This document shows, piece by piece, positions 1 through 8,610 of a stretch of 64,000 bases of DNA. Numbering within the stretch: position 1 is the stretch's first letter; every line of letters begins with the position of its first letter. The stretch spans positions 124,001 through 188,000 of the forward strand of contig NZ_JARUJP010000006.1 in assembly GCF_033659955.1 (NCBI RefSeq). Direction: 5' to 3'. This DNA is from Clostridium_AM tanneri (lineage in GTDB: Bacteria > Bacillota > Clostridia > Clostridiales > Clostridiaceae). Under the pieces are notes generated by a model that did no database searches, had not been told where the DNA came from, and saw only the letters and a list, made by a program, of their open reading frames with translations. A program made the translations under genes and the position numbers.

Positions 1-717
1 CCTAACTAAAGTATAACTTCCTCCTCCAATATAAAGTCCATTGTAACAACTAGCTATTGAGTAGTTATATGGTTTAAATTCTTCAGAAAACATCTCATGA
101 TTTGCAAAGCTTGGCTTAGCTGTAACTAAAGCTGTCTTTACAGCTTCTATTGCGAAATCCCTTGGTGTTTCTTTGCTGTATTTTAGTGTAATATTAGGTA
201 TGGCAGTTTGAAGTTCCCTTTGCACCTCTAATATTATCTTTCCTGCTTTACTTTCCTTATGCCCAATATTAGCATGGCAGAAGGAATCTGTAATAGTTCT
301 ATCTATATGAGTTAAAAACAATTTTATTGCCTTGTAAGCCTCTTTTTCATCTTCTACAAAAGGCTCTAATAACTCATCAATGTTTCCTATATATACAGGC
401 ATTGATGTTATAGAAGGGACATGCTTGTATAAAATTAAAAGGTTATTAACTGCCTCCCAAATATCTTCAGCAGGCTTTAATCCTAAAAACTCACTGCCCT
501 GCTTCATAAACTTTTCATAATCTGGCACTATATATCTTGGTCTATAAGGTGCATTTCCCTCATTTAAATCACAAATTATTCCCTCTTCCCTTAGCTTTTG
601 CACATCCTCGCTTATATTTAAAACCTGTAATGATGCTTCTGCTTCACGTGCAAGAGATAATACCTTTTGCTCATAAGTTAATACTGTATCTTTTATTATA
701 TTTAGGATGTTATTCAA
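1..717 (-). CDS. yjjI: YjjI-family glycyl-radical enzyme, N-terminal part (runs off the window)
   Basis: Reading the minus strand from a TTG at 717 gives 239 codons that stay open to the window edge. The TTG lies 9 nt after an AGGAG at 727-731. The translation contains EGNAPYRPRYIVPDY, then a VPSITSMPVYIGNID segment, then CHANIG and SIASCYNGLYIGGGS. These match the N-terminal half of E. coli YjjI (DUF3029), a member of the pyruvate formate-lyase/glycyl-radical superfamily of unknown substrate. The glycine loop and the activase (YjjW) would lie beyond base 1. The family is about 500 residues long, so roughly half is present. An in-frame TTG at 726 is too close to the ribosome binding site to be the start. 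Family membership is secure; biochemical function is not known. Confidence 0.85.
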   Translation of the reverse strand, partial: MNNILNIIKDTVLTYEQKVLSLAREAEASLQVLNISEDVQKLREEGIICDLNEGNAPYRPRYIVPDYEKFMKQGSEFLGLKPAEDIWEAVNNLLILYKHVPSITSMPVYIGNIDELLEPFVEDEKEAYKAIKLFLTHIDRTITDSFCHANIGHKESKAGKIILEVQRELQTAIPNITLKYSKETPRDFAIEAVKTALVTAKPSFANHEMFSEEFKPYNYSIASCYNGLYIGGGSYTLVR

Positions 718-749
718 ATTTATCAACTCCTATTTATTTATTCGATTAT

Positions 750-778
750 ATTTTATAACTATAGTGTTCTTTTTGCAA
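750..778 (-). promoter_or_regulatory. Promoter of the yjjI-like gene
   Basis: On the minus strand, TTGCAA (773-778) and TAAAAT (750-755) are separated by 17 bp. They lie about 30 bp upstream of the TTG start at 717. Confidence 0.5.
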
Positions 779-849
779 ACCGTTTCTTTTTCCAATTCTA
801 AGTCTAGGAATTTTCATAGTAACTATCTATAAAACTATATTTTTCAGTT

Positions 850-2670
850 CTAAATAATACCCTTATACTGAAGCTTATATAAATTACTATAAAATCCTTC
901 TCTCTGCATTAGCTCCTGATGAGAACCTATTTCCACAATCTGGCCTTTATCTAGTACTATAATTTTATCTACATTTCTTACGGTAGACAGTCTATGAGCA
1001 ATTCTAATACTAGTCCTGCCATTCATCAACTTTTCCACTACTTGATGTATAGTTGCTTCCGTTTCTGTATCAATATTTGAGGTAGCCTCATCCATAACCA
1101 ATATAGCCGGATTATGTACTAAAGCCCTTGCAAAGGATAAAAGCTGTCTTTGTCCCATAGAAAATTCAACTCCTTTTTCTTTAACCTGATGCTTATAGCC
1201 CTCGGAAAGATTTTCTATAAAATAACCTGCATTTACATACTCTGCCGCCTTTTTCACATCATCTAGAGAGATATCTTCACTATATAATCTTATATTTGTT
1301 TCTATATCTCCCGCAAATAAAAATACATCCTGAAGAATCAATCCTATGTTTTTCCTTAAATCTTCCTTTTTTATATTTTTTATACTTATGCCATCAATTA
1401 ATATTTCTCCCCTTTGATGCTGATAAAATCCACAGATTAAATTTATTATACTGGTCTTACCGGCTCCAGTAGTTCCAACAAAAGCTGCAGATTGCCCCTT
1501 TCCAATATTAAAGGAAATATCTTTAAGCACCCAGTTTGTACCTTCATAAGCAAACCATACATTTCTAAACTGAATTTCTCCTTTAACTTTACTCAATTTT
1601 TCTTCTTTCTGTGGTTGTTTTTCTGTTTCTTCATCTAATAAATCGAAAATTTTTTCTGCAGAAATCATGGAACTTTGATAAGTATTATACTGGTCTGTAA
1701 GCTCTATAATTGGCTGAAACAATCTATTTATGTAATTTATAAAGGCATAAAGAGTTCCAACTTCTATTGTGCCCTTAACTAGAGCTGTACCTCCATAAAG
1801 TAAAATTAGAGCAAGGGATAGGGTTTTAACTACGTCCATAAAGGGTCTAAATACACCAAAAAGTACAATTTGTTTCAAACTGGAATCGTAAAAATCCTTA
1901 TTAATATTGTTGAACTCTTCATATTTTTTATTCTCCATATTAAATATCTGAATTATTTTCATACCTGGTACATTTTCCGATATGAAGCTGTTAATAAGAG
2001 CAAGCTTAGCTCTTATTTCTCTAAAGACTGACTTCGCTCTTTTTTTGAAGGAAAGGGTAGCTAAAAACATTAGCGGAGTTACTAAAAGACATATCACTGT
2101 AAGTGTAGAGTTCAAGTTTATCATAACAACAATTATCCCTGACATTATAAATACATTCTGAAGAAAACCAATTCCCACATCTGTAAACATATCATTTAGG
2201 GAATCTGTATCATTTGTAACTCTAGTTACAATCTTTCCTACAGGGTTTTTATCAAAATAAGCCACAGGGAGCTTTTGCAGATGATTAAATATATCCTCTC
2301 TTAACCTCATTATAATTTTTTTCCCTGTGCTTTGTAGAATATAAGCTTGAAAATAACTTAGAATAAACTCCAAAAGCATTAGTGAGAAATAAACAAAGGC
2401 TAAAATCTTTATACTATTAATGGCACTATTCACAGGTATAGACTTATCCAAACCTCTCTTTATATAGCTATCTATAGCAACTTTTATTATGTAAGGTCTA
2501 GCAAGACTTGCAGCAGATACTATAAGAATTAGTATCAATGATAATAAAAATCCCTTCCAGTGGGGCAATATATACTTCATAAGTCTTTTGGTCATTTTAG
2601 AATTATTTTTTTTAACAACTTTTTCACTATCAGCTGTGTTATATTCTAATCTTCTAGAATTTTTTCTCAT
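850..2670 (-). CDS. ABC exporter half-transporter, catalytically complete subunit (606 aa)
   Basis: This is a type IV ABC exporter half-transporter. An N-terminal six-helix membrane domain (about residues 33-330) is fused to an ATPase domain. Walker A is GTTGAGKTS at about 399-407, the signature is SMGQR at 504-508 (a variant of LSGGQ), Walker B runs into Glu528 (LVMDEAT), and the switch His is in IAHRLS near 559. The gene follows the other half-transporter by 26 nt and is presumably co-transcribed with it. ATG 2670 is preceded by AGGGTGAT. Pairs of this kind (BmrC/BmrD, LmrC/LmrD) export drugs or lipidic compounds. The substrate here cannot be read from sequence. This subunit keeps the catalytic glutamate, so it resembles the BmrD-type partner. 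Confidence 0.9.
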   Translation of the reverse strand: MRKNSRRLEYNTADSEKVVKKNNSKMTKRLMKYILPHWKGFLLSLILILIVSAASLARPYIIKVAIDSYIKRGLDKSIPVNSAINSIKILAFVYFSLMLLEFILSYFQAYILQSTGKKIIMRLREDIFNHLQKLPVAYFDKNPVGKIVTRVTNDTDSLNDMFTDVGIGFLQNVFIMSGIIVVMINLNSTLTVICLLVTPLMFLATLSFKKRAKSVFREIRAKLALINSFISENVPGMKIIQIFNMENKKYEEFNNINKDFYDSSLKQIVLFGVFRPFMDVVKTLSLALILLYGGTALVKGTIEVGTLYAFINYINRLFQPIIELTDQYNTYQSSMISAEKIFDLLDEETEKQPQKEEKLSKVKGEIQFRNVWFAYEGTNWVLKDISFNIGKGQSAAFVGTTGAGKTSIINLICGFYQHQRGEILIDGISIKNIKKEDLRKNIGLILQDVFLFAGDIETNIRLYSEDISLDDVKKAAEYVNAGYFIENLSEGYKHQVKEKGVEFSMGQRQLLSFARALVHNPAILVMDEATSNIDTETEATIHQVVEKLMNGRTSIRIAHRLSTVRNVDKIIVLDKGQIVEIGSHQELMQREGFYSNLYKLQYKGII

Positions 2671-2696
2671 GCTATCACCCTGCCCCCTTAGGTATG

Positions 2697-4457
2697 TTAA
2701 TTACTTTCCTCTAAAATCTGTTTTTTGTACATCTCGTAATATAGTCCGCCTAATTCTATAAGGTCATTGTGGGTTCCTCTTTCTGCAATAGAACCTTCAT
2801 CTAACAGGACTATTTCATCTGCATATTTTATAGTTGAAATTCTATGAGAAATTATTAGACAGCTGCAGTTTTTCATAATATCTTTAAGTTCTTTTAATAT
2901 TTTACTCTCCGTACTTGTATCCACTGCAGATAGACAATCATCCAGAATAAGTATAGATGGATTTCCTATTATTGCTCTAGCAATAGAAATTCTCTGTTTT
3001 TGTCCTCCAGATATATTTACTCCCCTCTCGCCTAGCACCGTATTGAATCCATCTGGAAAATCCAGAATGCTTTGGTATATCTGACTTATCTTTGCTGCCT
3101 CTTTTATCTCTTCCATACTATATTCCTTTTCTGAAAAAGCAATGTTATCTTTAATGGATTGAGAAAAAAGGAAATTATCTTGTGGTACATATCCTATAGA
3201 GCTTCTCAGAGTCTTTAGGGGAATTTCTGTAATATCTGTACCATCAATTAAAAGCTGTCCTTTTTCCAGAGGATTATAAAGTCTTAATACTAGGTTCGCC
3301 AAGGTAGATTTGCCACTACCAACCTTCCCCACTACCGCCGTTATCTTACCCTTCTTTAGAGATAAATTTATATCTTTAAGAACAGGCTTCTGTTCATTAC
3401 TATATCGAAAAGTAAGATTTTTAAAATCAACTGTTCCTTCTAACTTAAAGTCTTCTCTTTTAATTTTATAATTCACTGCATTCTCTTTAATGCTGTCAAA
3501 GACTTCAGACTTTTCGCCAAAAAGCTTTTCAATTCTTTCCATAGAAGCCCTTCCCTTTTGAATTACATTGACTATAGAACCTATAAACCTAATAGGCCTA
3601 ACTAAAACACCTATATAACTATTTAATGCAATGAAATCTCCTAAGGTTATTTCGCCTTTTAGCACCAAAGTGGAGCCGTACACCAATACAATTAAATATG
3701 AAGCTGATGTCAGGAATTCAGTTAAAGGATAAAAAGCTCCCCAGGTTTTAACTAATTTCATGTTAATTTCATAGTTTGCTCTATTCACCTTTTTGAAATT
3801 TTCTATTTCCTCCTTCTCCTGCACAAAGGCCTTTATTACTCTTATCCCTGAAATATTTTCCTGAACCTTAGTAGTAAGATTACCAAAGGATTCCTGGACC
3901 ATCTTAAATCTCTTGTTTATAATTATACCAAAATTACCTGCTATTAATATTAATAAAGGAAATGGTAAAAAGGCTATTAATGTGAGCTTAATGCTTATGG
4001 TGTTCCCCATAGTAACAAGACTTAAAATTAGTAAAAATAATGTATCTATTATTAAGTTGACTCCTCTTCCTAATGCCATTCTTACCGCGGAGACATCATT
4101 TACAGAAAGAGCCATAATATCTCCTGTAGTATTTTTATTAAAAAACCTAGTAGAAAGCTTTTCCAAATGATTAAAGATATGATTTCTCGTTTGATATTGA
4201 AATAGCAATGATGCACCCATAATTTGAAGCCTTGTTAGATAGTTTAATCCAAAGATAGCCGCTGCAACAGCTACTACTAGCGATGAGTACATGACAACTC
4301 CTCCTGTGCCAATACTGCCAATTTGAACACTGTCTATGAGTTTTCCTGTAATTTTAGGTATAGTTACTTGGAGTACATTTATAAGGAGAAGAGCTATAGC
4401 TCCTTTCACATATCGCTTTTTGTTCTCGTATAAAAAAGATTTAATTTTTCCTGTCAA
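2697..4457 (-). CDS. ABC exporter half-transporter with degenerate catalytic site (586 aa)
   Basis: This is the upstream partner of the heterodimeric exporter, with a six-helix membrane domain and then an ATPase domain. With the start at TTG 4457, Walker A (GKVGSGKST) lies near residues 376-384 and the canonical ISGGQ signature at 482-486. Walker B ends LILDD, so Asp507 occupies the position of the catalytic Glu. That loss in one half only is the mark of asymmetric exporters such as BmrCD and TM287/288. An ATG-started frame reaches 4532, but its first 25 residues are unlike the family and have no ribosome binding site. TTG 4457 follows GGTGA and starts just before the usual first helix. Confidence 0.88.
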   Translation of the reverse strand: MTGKIKSFLYENKKRYVKGAIALLLINVLQVTIPKITGKLIDSVQIGSIGTGGVVMYSSLVVAVAAAIFGLNYLTRLQIMGASLLFQYQTRNHIFNHLEKLSTRFFNKNTTGDIMALSVNDVSAVRMALGRGVNLIIDTLFLLILSLVTMGNTISIKLTLIAFLPFPLLILIAGNFGIIINKRFKMVQESFGNLTTKVQENISGIRVIKAFVQEKEEIENFKKVNRANYEINMKLVKTWGAFYPLTEFLTSASYLIVLVYGSTLVLKGEITLGDFIALNSYIGVLVRPIRFIGSIVNVIQKGRASMERIEKLFGEKSEVFDSIKENAVNYKIKREDFKLEGTVDFKNLTFRYSNEQKPVLKDINLSLKKGKITAVVGKVGSGKSTLANLVLRLYNPLEKGQLLIDGTDITEIPLKTLRSSIGYVPQDNFLFSQSIKDNIAFSEKEYSMEEIKEAAKISQIYQSILDFPDGFNTVLGERGVNISGGQKQRISIARAIIGNPSILILDDCLSAVDTSTESKILKELKDIMKNCSCLIISHRISTIKYADEIVLLDEGSIAERGTHNDLIELGGLYYEMYKKQILEESN

Positions 4458-4530
4458 TAAAATCACCAACCAATTTGTTTCTTTAATTATAATGATACAA
4501 CATAATTTATATAGCTTAAATAAAAATAAC

Positions 4531-4570
4531 AAAAAAGAGCCTTTAATTATTTTAGTAAAAGCTCTTTTTT
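4531..4570. terminator. Bidirectional terminator
   Basis: AAAAAAGAGC at 4531-4540 pairs with GCTCTTTTTT at 4561-4570. A-tracts and T-tracts flank both sides. It separates the exporter operon from the zinc-ribbon gene. Confidence 0.75.
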
Positions 4571-4597
4571 ACTGAGTAACATTTTAAACATAGACAT

Positions 4598-4861
4598 TTA
4601 TAACATGGAACTAAATGTAAACTTTCTATCACATTCTGCACATTGAAAATATATTTCATTCTTCTCAACATCTTTGCATACTTTAAAAATTTCGCCTCCG
4701 CATTGCCTGCAAATGGTTGGAACATTTTGATTCATCTCTCTATCATATTTTTCACAGGTTCTACATTCTGTACATATTAGAACAACTTTAAGCCTTTGTA
4801 CACTTATTTTAAACCTATTTCCTACGCAACCTTCTTTTTTACATACTACAGTATTTACCAT
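4598..4861 (-). CDS. Small cysteine-rich (zinc-ribbon-like) protein, 87 aa
   Basis: No named family was recognised. The protein has eight cysteines: an N-terminal CKKEGC, two closely spaced pairs CTECRTC, then CRQC, a lone Cys and CAEC near the C-terminus. The paired CxxC knuckles suggest one or two zinc ribbons. There is no membrane segment or signal peptide. The start ATG at 4861 follows a GGAGGG box. The gene stands alone, ahead of the bidirectional terminator at 4531-4570. Function is unknown; nucleic-acid or protein binding is only an inference from the fold. Confidence 0.7.
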   Translation of the reverse strand: MVNTVVCKKEGCVGNRFKISVQRLKVVLICTECRTCEKYDREMNQNVPTICRQCGGEIFKVCKDVEKNEIYFQCAECDRKFTFSSML

Positions 4862-4928
4862 ATTAAATCCCTCCTACTTTTACATATTCAGAAGGATAGA
4901 ACTTTATGCATAAAACCCTACTTATACC

Positions 4929-5084
4929 TTAGTTTTTGATATCTTCCTCAAGTCTATTTTTAGATGCATTATCCTTTTTTACTCTATATAAGCCTAGATT
5001 CTCAGAACCATAAGACATCATAAGATCTAAATTTTCCTTTATACTTCTTCCAAGCATCCTTTCTTCCTTGTCCTTACTTTCCAC
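4929..5084 (-). CDS. Small hydrophilic protein, 51 aa
   Basis: A GTG start at 5084 lies 7 nt after a strong GGAGGTGA. The frame encodes a charged 51-residue peptide rich in Lys, Glu and Asp, beginning MESKDKEERMLGRS and ending EEDIKN. It has no membrane segment or Cys. The near-perfect ribosome binding site is the main support. It resembles in composition the other tiny hydrophilic proteins in this window. Confidence 0.6.
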   Translation of the reverse strand: MESKDKEERMLGRSIKENLDLMMSYGSENLGLYRVKKDNASKNRLEEDIKN

Positions 5085-5499
5085 AGTGCGTCACCTCCAA
5101 TAAGTACTTTATTGTAAATTGTTGTTTCACTAATATTATATGTTATTATAATTGCTATTAATGAAGTATTTTATGGCAACAGCAAGTTTCTACGAATTTA
5201 ATAAGCACCTAGAGATACCTAGGTGCTCACTATAACTATTTTGGAAAATTAGTACTGTATTGCCACTGTAGTCCCTGTAGTAAAACATACTCCATCTTCC
5301 ATAATATTTTAACACTACTCTTAATAAAGGTATTATCTATTAAAATTTCTTTTTTATAATTATTGACTCTTTTTAACTTTTAATTCAATAAAGTCGTTAA
5401 TTAAATTATTATCTTCTTACCATATAATTGTTAAATCTAAAAGCCCCGCAGGATTATCCTACGGGGAGTATAATAAACTACCTTATATCATTATCCTAG
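5085..5499. other. Intergenic stretch with hairpins
   Basis: No convincing gene was found. A perfect 9-bp hairpin lies at 5204-5227 (AGCACCTAG pairing with CTAGGTGCT, 6-nt loop) without a strong T-tract. A 17-codon open frame on the minus strand (5249-5302) ends just before it but has no clear ribosome binding site. The terminator of the next gene is at 5438-5466. Confidence 0.5.
5438..5466 (-). terminator. Terminator of the 94-aa gene
   Basis: The minus-strand transcript forms CCCCGTAGGAT pairing with ATCCTGCGGGG, followed by CTTTTAGATTT. It lies 34 nt after the stop of the gene at 5500-5784. Confidence 0.75.
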
Positions 5500-5784
5500 C
5501 TAGCATCCCTTAACAAATTCTATAGTTCCGCCTGCTTGTTTTAAGGAATTTACAATAGAATCTAGTGCAGCACTGCTGGAATTACCTCCTAACAGTGGAA
5601 TTCTAATTACCAAACTTATGCCTCTAGGTGAGGATATTTCTAAAAGATTTGCTAGTCTAATTATTGTTCCTGGTGGTATTTCAATACAAATTAAAGTTCC
5701 TCTTTGCTCACAAGGTCCTTGAGTATTATGGCCTTGATGTCCTTGGCATCCACCTATTCCTGTTAAATCCATCATCACGTTCAC
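5500..5784 (-). CDS. Conserved hypothetical protein, 94 aa
   Basis: No function was recognised. The N-terminus is Cys/His/Gly-rich (GGCQGHQGHN, then GPCEQRG) and could bind a metal. The remainder looks like a compact beta/alpha domain (LICIEIPPGTIIRL, then a Ser-rich turn, then a helix and a final GC). It starts at ATG 5784 after GGAGGTGAACGTG. An in-frame ATG three codons later is also possible. It is monocistronic with its own terminator. The glycine/serine-rich ends suggest a structural protein, but this is inference. Confidence 0.65.
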   Translation of the reverse strand: MNVMMDLTGIGGCQGHQGHNTQGPCEQRGTLICIEIPPGTIIRLANLLEISSPRGISLVIRIPLLGGNSSSAALDSIVNSLKQAGGTIEFVKGC

Positions 5785-5913
5785 CTCCTTAGTCTTTACA
5801 CTAATATAATATTAAATTCCTTAAAAACTGTTACTAGAATTAGTCTAAATTATCTGCTAATGAGAATTTTTTATTATTTAGCGAATATATTTATTCTAGG
5901 AGGTGGTGTTCCT

Positions 5914-6078
5914 TTGAACATAGCATTGGTTACTACGGTAGGAATATTAGGACTAATACTCTGCCTTTCAACAGTAGGTTTGCTAATATACAGCTTGATA
6001 CAATTTATACAGCTCTCAAACCTAGCCATTAAAGCTTTAAATATATATATCGAAAAGAATGATAAAAACACCTCGTAA
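5914..6078 (+). CDS. Small single-span membrane protein, 54 aa
   Basis: TTG 5914 follows an excellent AGGAGGTGG at 5899-5907. The peptide starts with a hydrophobic helix of about 25 residues (TTVGILGLILCLSTVGLLIY), then an amphipathic helix and a short charged tail (EKNDKN). An in-frame ATG exists at 5860, but it lies upstream of the ribosome binding site. The shape is reminiscent of small phage-holin-like or DUF948-like peptides, but no family was assigned. Confidence 0.65.
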   Translation: MNIALVTTVGILGLILCLSTVGLLIYSLIQFIQLSNLAIKALNIYIEKNDKNTS

Positions 6079-6119
6079 ATATTACGTACCTATATAATTC
6101 TATTAAATTTTATCATTAG

Positions 6120-6155
6120 AAAAAGTCAGATAGTAGATGACCTATCTGACTTTTT
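6120..6155. terminator. Bidirectional terminator
   Basis: AAAAGTCAGATAG pairs with CTATCTGACTTTTT across an 8-nt loop. It serves the converging genes at 5914-6078 and 6172-6369. Confidence 0.85.
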
Positions 6156-6171
6156 CCTGCTTAATCATATG

Positions 6172-6369
6172 TTATTTTAAACCTTGCTCATAAGCTTCAA
6201 CCATTTTTTTAACCATGTTTCCACCTATTGATCCAGCTTCTCTTGCTGTAAGATCTCCATTATATCCTTCTTTTAAGTTTACTCCTACCTCTCTAGCAGA
6301 TTCCATCTTAAATTGATCTAATCCTGCCTTTGCCTGTGGTACTAATACTCTATTTCCTCTATTTGCCAT
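6172..6369 (-). CDS. Alpha/beta-type small acid-soluble spore protein, 65 aa
   Basis: This is a DNA-coating protein of the spore core that protects DNA and is degraded at germination. The sequence has the family features: a Gln/Asn/Arg-rich start, the germination-protease cleavage context in KMESARE, the GYNGDLTAREAGSIGG core, and a C-terminal MVKKMVEAYEQ helix. Length is typical (60-70 residues). ATG 6369 follows GGAGGAATTAACTT. SASP genes are normally read by the forespore sigma factor SigG, but I did not define its promoter. The gene shows that the organism forms endospores. Confidence 0.95.
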   Translation of the reverse strand: MANRGNRVLVPQAKAGLDQFKMESAREVGVNLKEGYNGDLTAREAGSIGGNMVKKMVEAYEQGLK

Positions 6370-6534
6370 AAGTTAATTCCTCCTTTTAATTTCTTTTTAT
6401 TAATTTTGTTTATCCTTTGTTGTACTTAAATTATATGTAATTTTCAAGTTATTACTCTATTAAATTAAATGAAAAATCTCCAGGTGTTATCAGTATTGAC
6501 ACATTATATCTAATTTCATTGTAAATTATGGCGT

Positions 6535-6565
6535 AAAAAAAGCTTTTGGACACAATTCCAAAAGC
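6535..6565 (-). terminator. Terminator of the pab/folP operon
   Basis: The hairpin pairs GCTTTTGGA with TCCAAAAGC. On the minus strand it is followed by TTTTTT, just after the folP stop. Confidence 0.85.
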
Positions 6566-6573
6566 ATTCTTCT

Positions 6574-7392
6574 TTATCTTCTTACTATAGCATCTGTCAT
6601 AACAGCTGCTCTATAATTTTCTTTTACATCATGAACTCTTACAAAATCACAACTTTTTATAATTCCTATAACGGTGGTAGCAACAGTTCCTTCAACTCTC
6701 TGATCTACTGGAAGGTCTAGAGTGTTGCCAATGATTCTCTTTCTGGATGTTCCTAGCAGCACAGGATATCCTAATGTAGAAAGTTCCTCTAAATGATTCA
6801 TAACCTCTAGGTTTTGTTCATGTGTTTTACCAAAACCTATTCCTGGATCTGTCATAATATTTTCTGGCTTAACGCCTGCTTTTAAAGCAATATCTATACT
6901 TTCTCTTAAATCATTTAATACATCTTCCATAAGGTTATTATAATCGGTATTATCTCGGTTATGCATTAGACAGCAAGGAACATCATATTTTGCTGCTACT
7001 TCTGCTATATATGAGTCCTTTTTAAATCCCCATATATCATTTATTAATGAAGCTCCTGCCTTTATTGCTTCTTCTGCTACTGCCCCTTTGTAGGTGTCAA
7101 TAGAAATAGGTACATCAATCTCTTTTACCAAAGCTTTTATTATGGGAACAATTCTACTTATTTCTTCTTCTGTAGAGACTTGTGTATGTCCAGGTCTTGT
7201 AGATTCTCCGCCTACGTCAATAATATCTGCTCCTTCTTCTATCATTTCCTTTGCATGTCTTATTGCTAAATCAAAGTTATTAAATTTTCCTCCGTCAGAA
7301 AATGAGTCTGGAGTGACATTAAGTATACCCATGACATAAGTTTTTTTGCCGATTTGAAAGTCTTTCTTTCCAATTTTCATTATTTTTGTCAT
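6574..7392 (-). CDS. folP: Dihydropteroate synthase
   Basis: The enzyme condenses para-aminobenzoate with 6-hydroxymethyl-dihydropterin pyrophosphate to 7,8-dihydropteroate in folate synthesis, and is the sulfonamide target. The TIM-barrel landmarks are clear: GILNVTPDSFSDGG near the N-terminus, IDVGGESTRPG, ISIDTYK, LINDIWG, MTDPGIGFGKT, LLGTSRKR and the final VRVHDVKEN. Length (272 aa) is normal. The start ATG 7392 follows AGAAGAGAG. It is the last gene of an operon that makes and uses para-aminobenzoate. The pterin-branch genes (folE, folB, folK) are not in the window. Confidence 0.97.
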   Translation of the reverse strand: MTKIMKIGKKDFQIGKKTYVMGILNVTPDSFSDGGKFNNFDLAIRHAKEMIEEGADIIDVGGESTRPGHTQVSTEEEISRIVPIIKALVKEIDVPISIDTYKGAVAEEAIKAGASLINDIWGFKKDSYIAEVAAKYDVPCCLMHNRDNTDYNNLMEDVLNDLRESIDIALKAGVKPENIMTDPGIGFGKTHEQNLEVMNHLEELSTLGYPVLLGTSRKRIIGNTLDLPVDQRVEGTVATTVIGIIKSCDFVRVHDVKENYRAAVMTDAIVRR

Positions 7393-7500
7393 CTCTCTTC
7401 TGGTTTTTTCTGTAGCAAATAATTAAGCTAACTACCAGAACTCCCCCCTTTTTGTTGTTCTTATAAGCTTTAATATCATAGTAGGAATGCACTATTTTAC

Positions 7501-8277
7501 TTATTTTTTTGTTTCTATGCAATCCATAATGCCTACAGCTTGTTCATAATTTCTTCTTATTACTTCTATAATACCACTATTTCTCATAATCTTTCCACAA
7601 ACTTTTGTAACACTCATTACTCCCATAAGGCTATTAGTTAAAAAAACCTCATCTGCTTCCTCTAAATCCTCTTTAGTAAATTGACCTTCTGTTACATCAT
7701 AATTACTTACTATGAAATTTCTTATAGTACCATTAAGTAACCCACAGTCTACAGAGGGTGTATAAATTTTTTTATTTTTTATAAAAAAAACATTAGATAT
7801 ACTTCCTTCTGCTAGTTTTCCATTAGTATTAAAAAATAATACCTCGTTATATCCTTCTTTAATACAATTTTCATGTTCTAAAATATTTTCTAAGTAATTT
7901 AAAGACTTTAAATAGGTAAGCCTTGAAAAAGGATTTCTTTTTATAGAACTTATGTTGACGTTAAATCCTTTTTTATATTGTTCTTCACTGTAATTATTTT
8001 TTCTTGTACTATAAATTGTGTTCTTTTCTGTAACAACTAGCTTTAATACAGAGTTTCTGCAATTTAGCTTTTCCACAGCATCTAGAACTTGTTCTGGACT
8101 TACTTTTTTATCTATTCCTATAATTTTAAGACCCTTATTTATCCTATCTAGATGCTCTTTAAGAAAAATAGGTTTTTCTGTCACTAGCATAGTCTCAAAA
8201 AGTCCTCTTCCGAAATAAAGCCCAGTATCAATATTTACTTTGTTCTCCCTTACCATCTCTCCGTTTAAAACAATCAT
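7501..8277 (-). CDS. pabC: 4-amino-4-deoxychorismate lyase (class IV aminotransferase fold)
   Basis: This PLP enzyme splits aminodeoxychorismate into para-aminobenzoate and pyruvate. It has 258 residues, with the fold-type IV landmarks: an early RGLFET, the PLP-binding Lys124 in TYLKSLNYLEN, and EGSISNVFF followed by LLNGTIRNFI. These features are shared with D-amino-acid and branched-chain aminotransferases. The assignment to PabC rests mainly on position between pabB and folP. The gene lies 17 nt downstream of the small coiled-coil gene and 108 nt upstream of folP. Start ATG 8277 follows AGGGG. Confidence 0.88.
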   Translation of the reverse strand: MIVLNGEMVRENKVNIDTGLYFGRGLFETMLVTEKPIFLKEHLDRINKGLKIIGIDKKVSPEQVLDAVEKLNCRNSVLKLVVTEKNTIYSTRKNNYSEEQYKKGFNVNISSIKRNPFSRLTYLKSLNYLENILEHENCIKEGYNEVLFFNTNGKLAEGSISNVFFIKNKKIYTPSVDCGLLNGTIRNFIVSNYDVTEGQFTKEDLEEADEVFLTNSLMGVMSVTKVCGKIMRNSGIIEVIRRNYEQAVGIMDCIETKK

Positions 8278-8294
8278 TTCTATTCCCCTTAGAG

Positions 8295-8504
8295 TTATGC
8301 TAATTTTTCCTTTAGTTCTTCTAATTCAGATAAAGCTCCCATTTTTGCATAAAATTCTATTTTTTTCTCTACTAAGTTTTGTTTTTCATCCATAGAACTT
8401 ACTTCTCCAACATTTTTTAAGAATTCAAATAGTTCCTCTTTTTCATTCTCAAGTATATTAATCCTTCCACTGATATATTTTAAAATCTCATCCATCTCTC
8501 TCAT
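8295..8504 (-). CDS. Small coiled-coil protein inside the pab operon, 69 aa
   Basis: No family was recognised. The peptide is almost entirely charged amphipathic helix (ISGRINILENEKEELFEFL, then EKKIEFYAKMGALSELEELKEKL), suggesting a two-helix coiled coil. ATG 8504 follows AAAGGAGAGCGAG. It sits between pabB and pabC in the same direction, 106 nt after pabB and 17 nt before pabC, so it is probably co-transcribed. Whether it has any role in para-aminobenzoate synthesis is unknown. Confidence 0.65.
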   Translation of the reverse strand: MREMDEILKYISGRINILENEKEELFEFLKNVGEVSSMDEKQNLVEKKIEFYAKMGALSELEELKEKLA

Positions 8505-8610
8505 TTTTCTCGCTCTCCTTTAATCAATAAATTTTATTTTAATTTGTTAATAGTTTATATCTTCTTAAAAATTAAAAATTAATAGATTTATTTAAATAAC
8601 CAAGAGAATA

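Noticed and set aside
5249..5302. 17-codon minus-strand open frame before the 5204-5227 hairpin
   Set aside because: Too short and no ribosome binding site.
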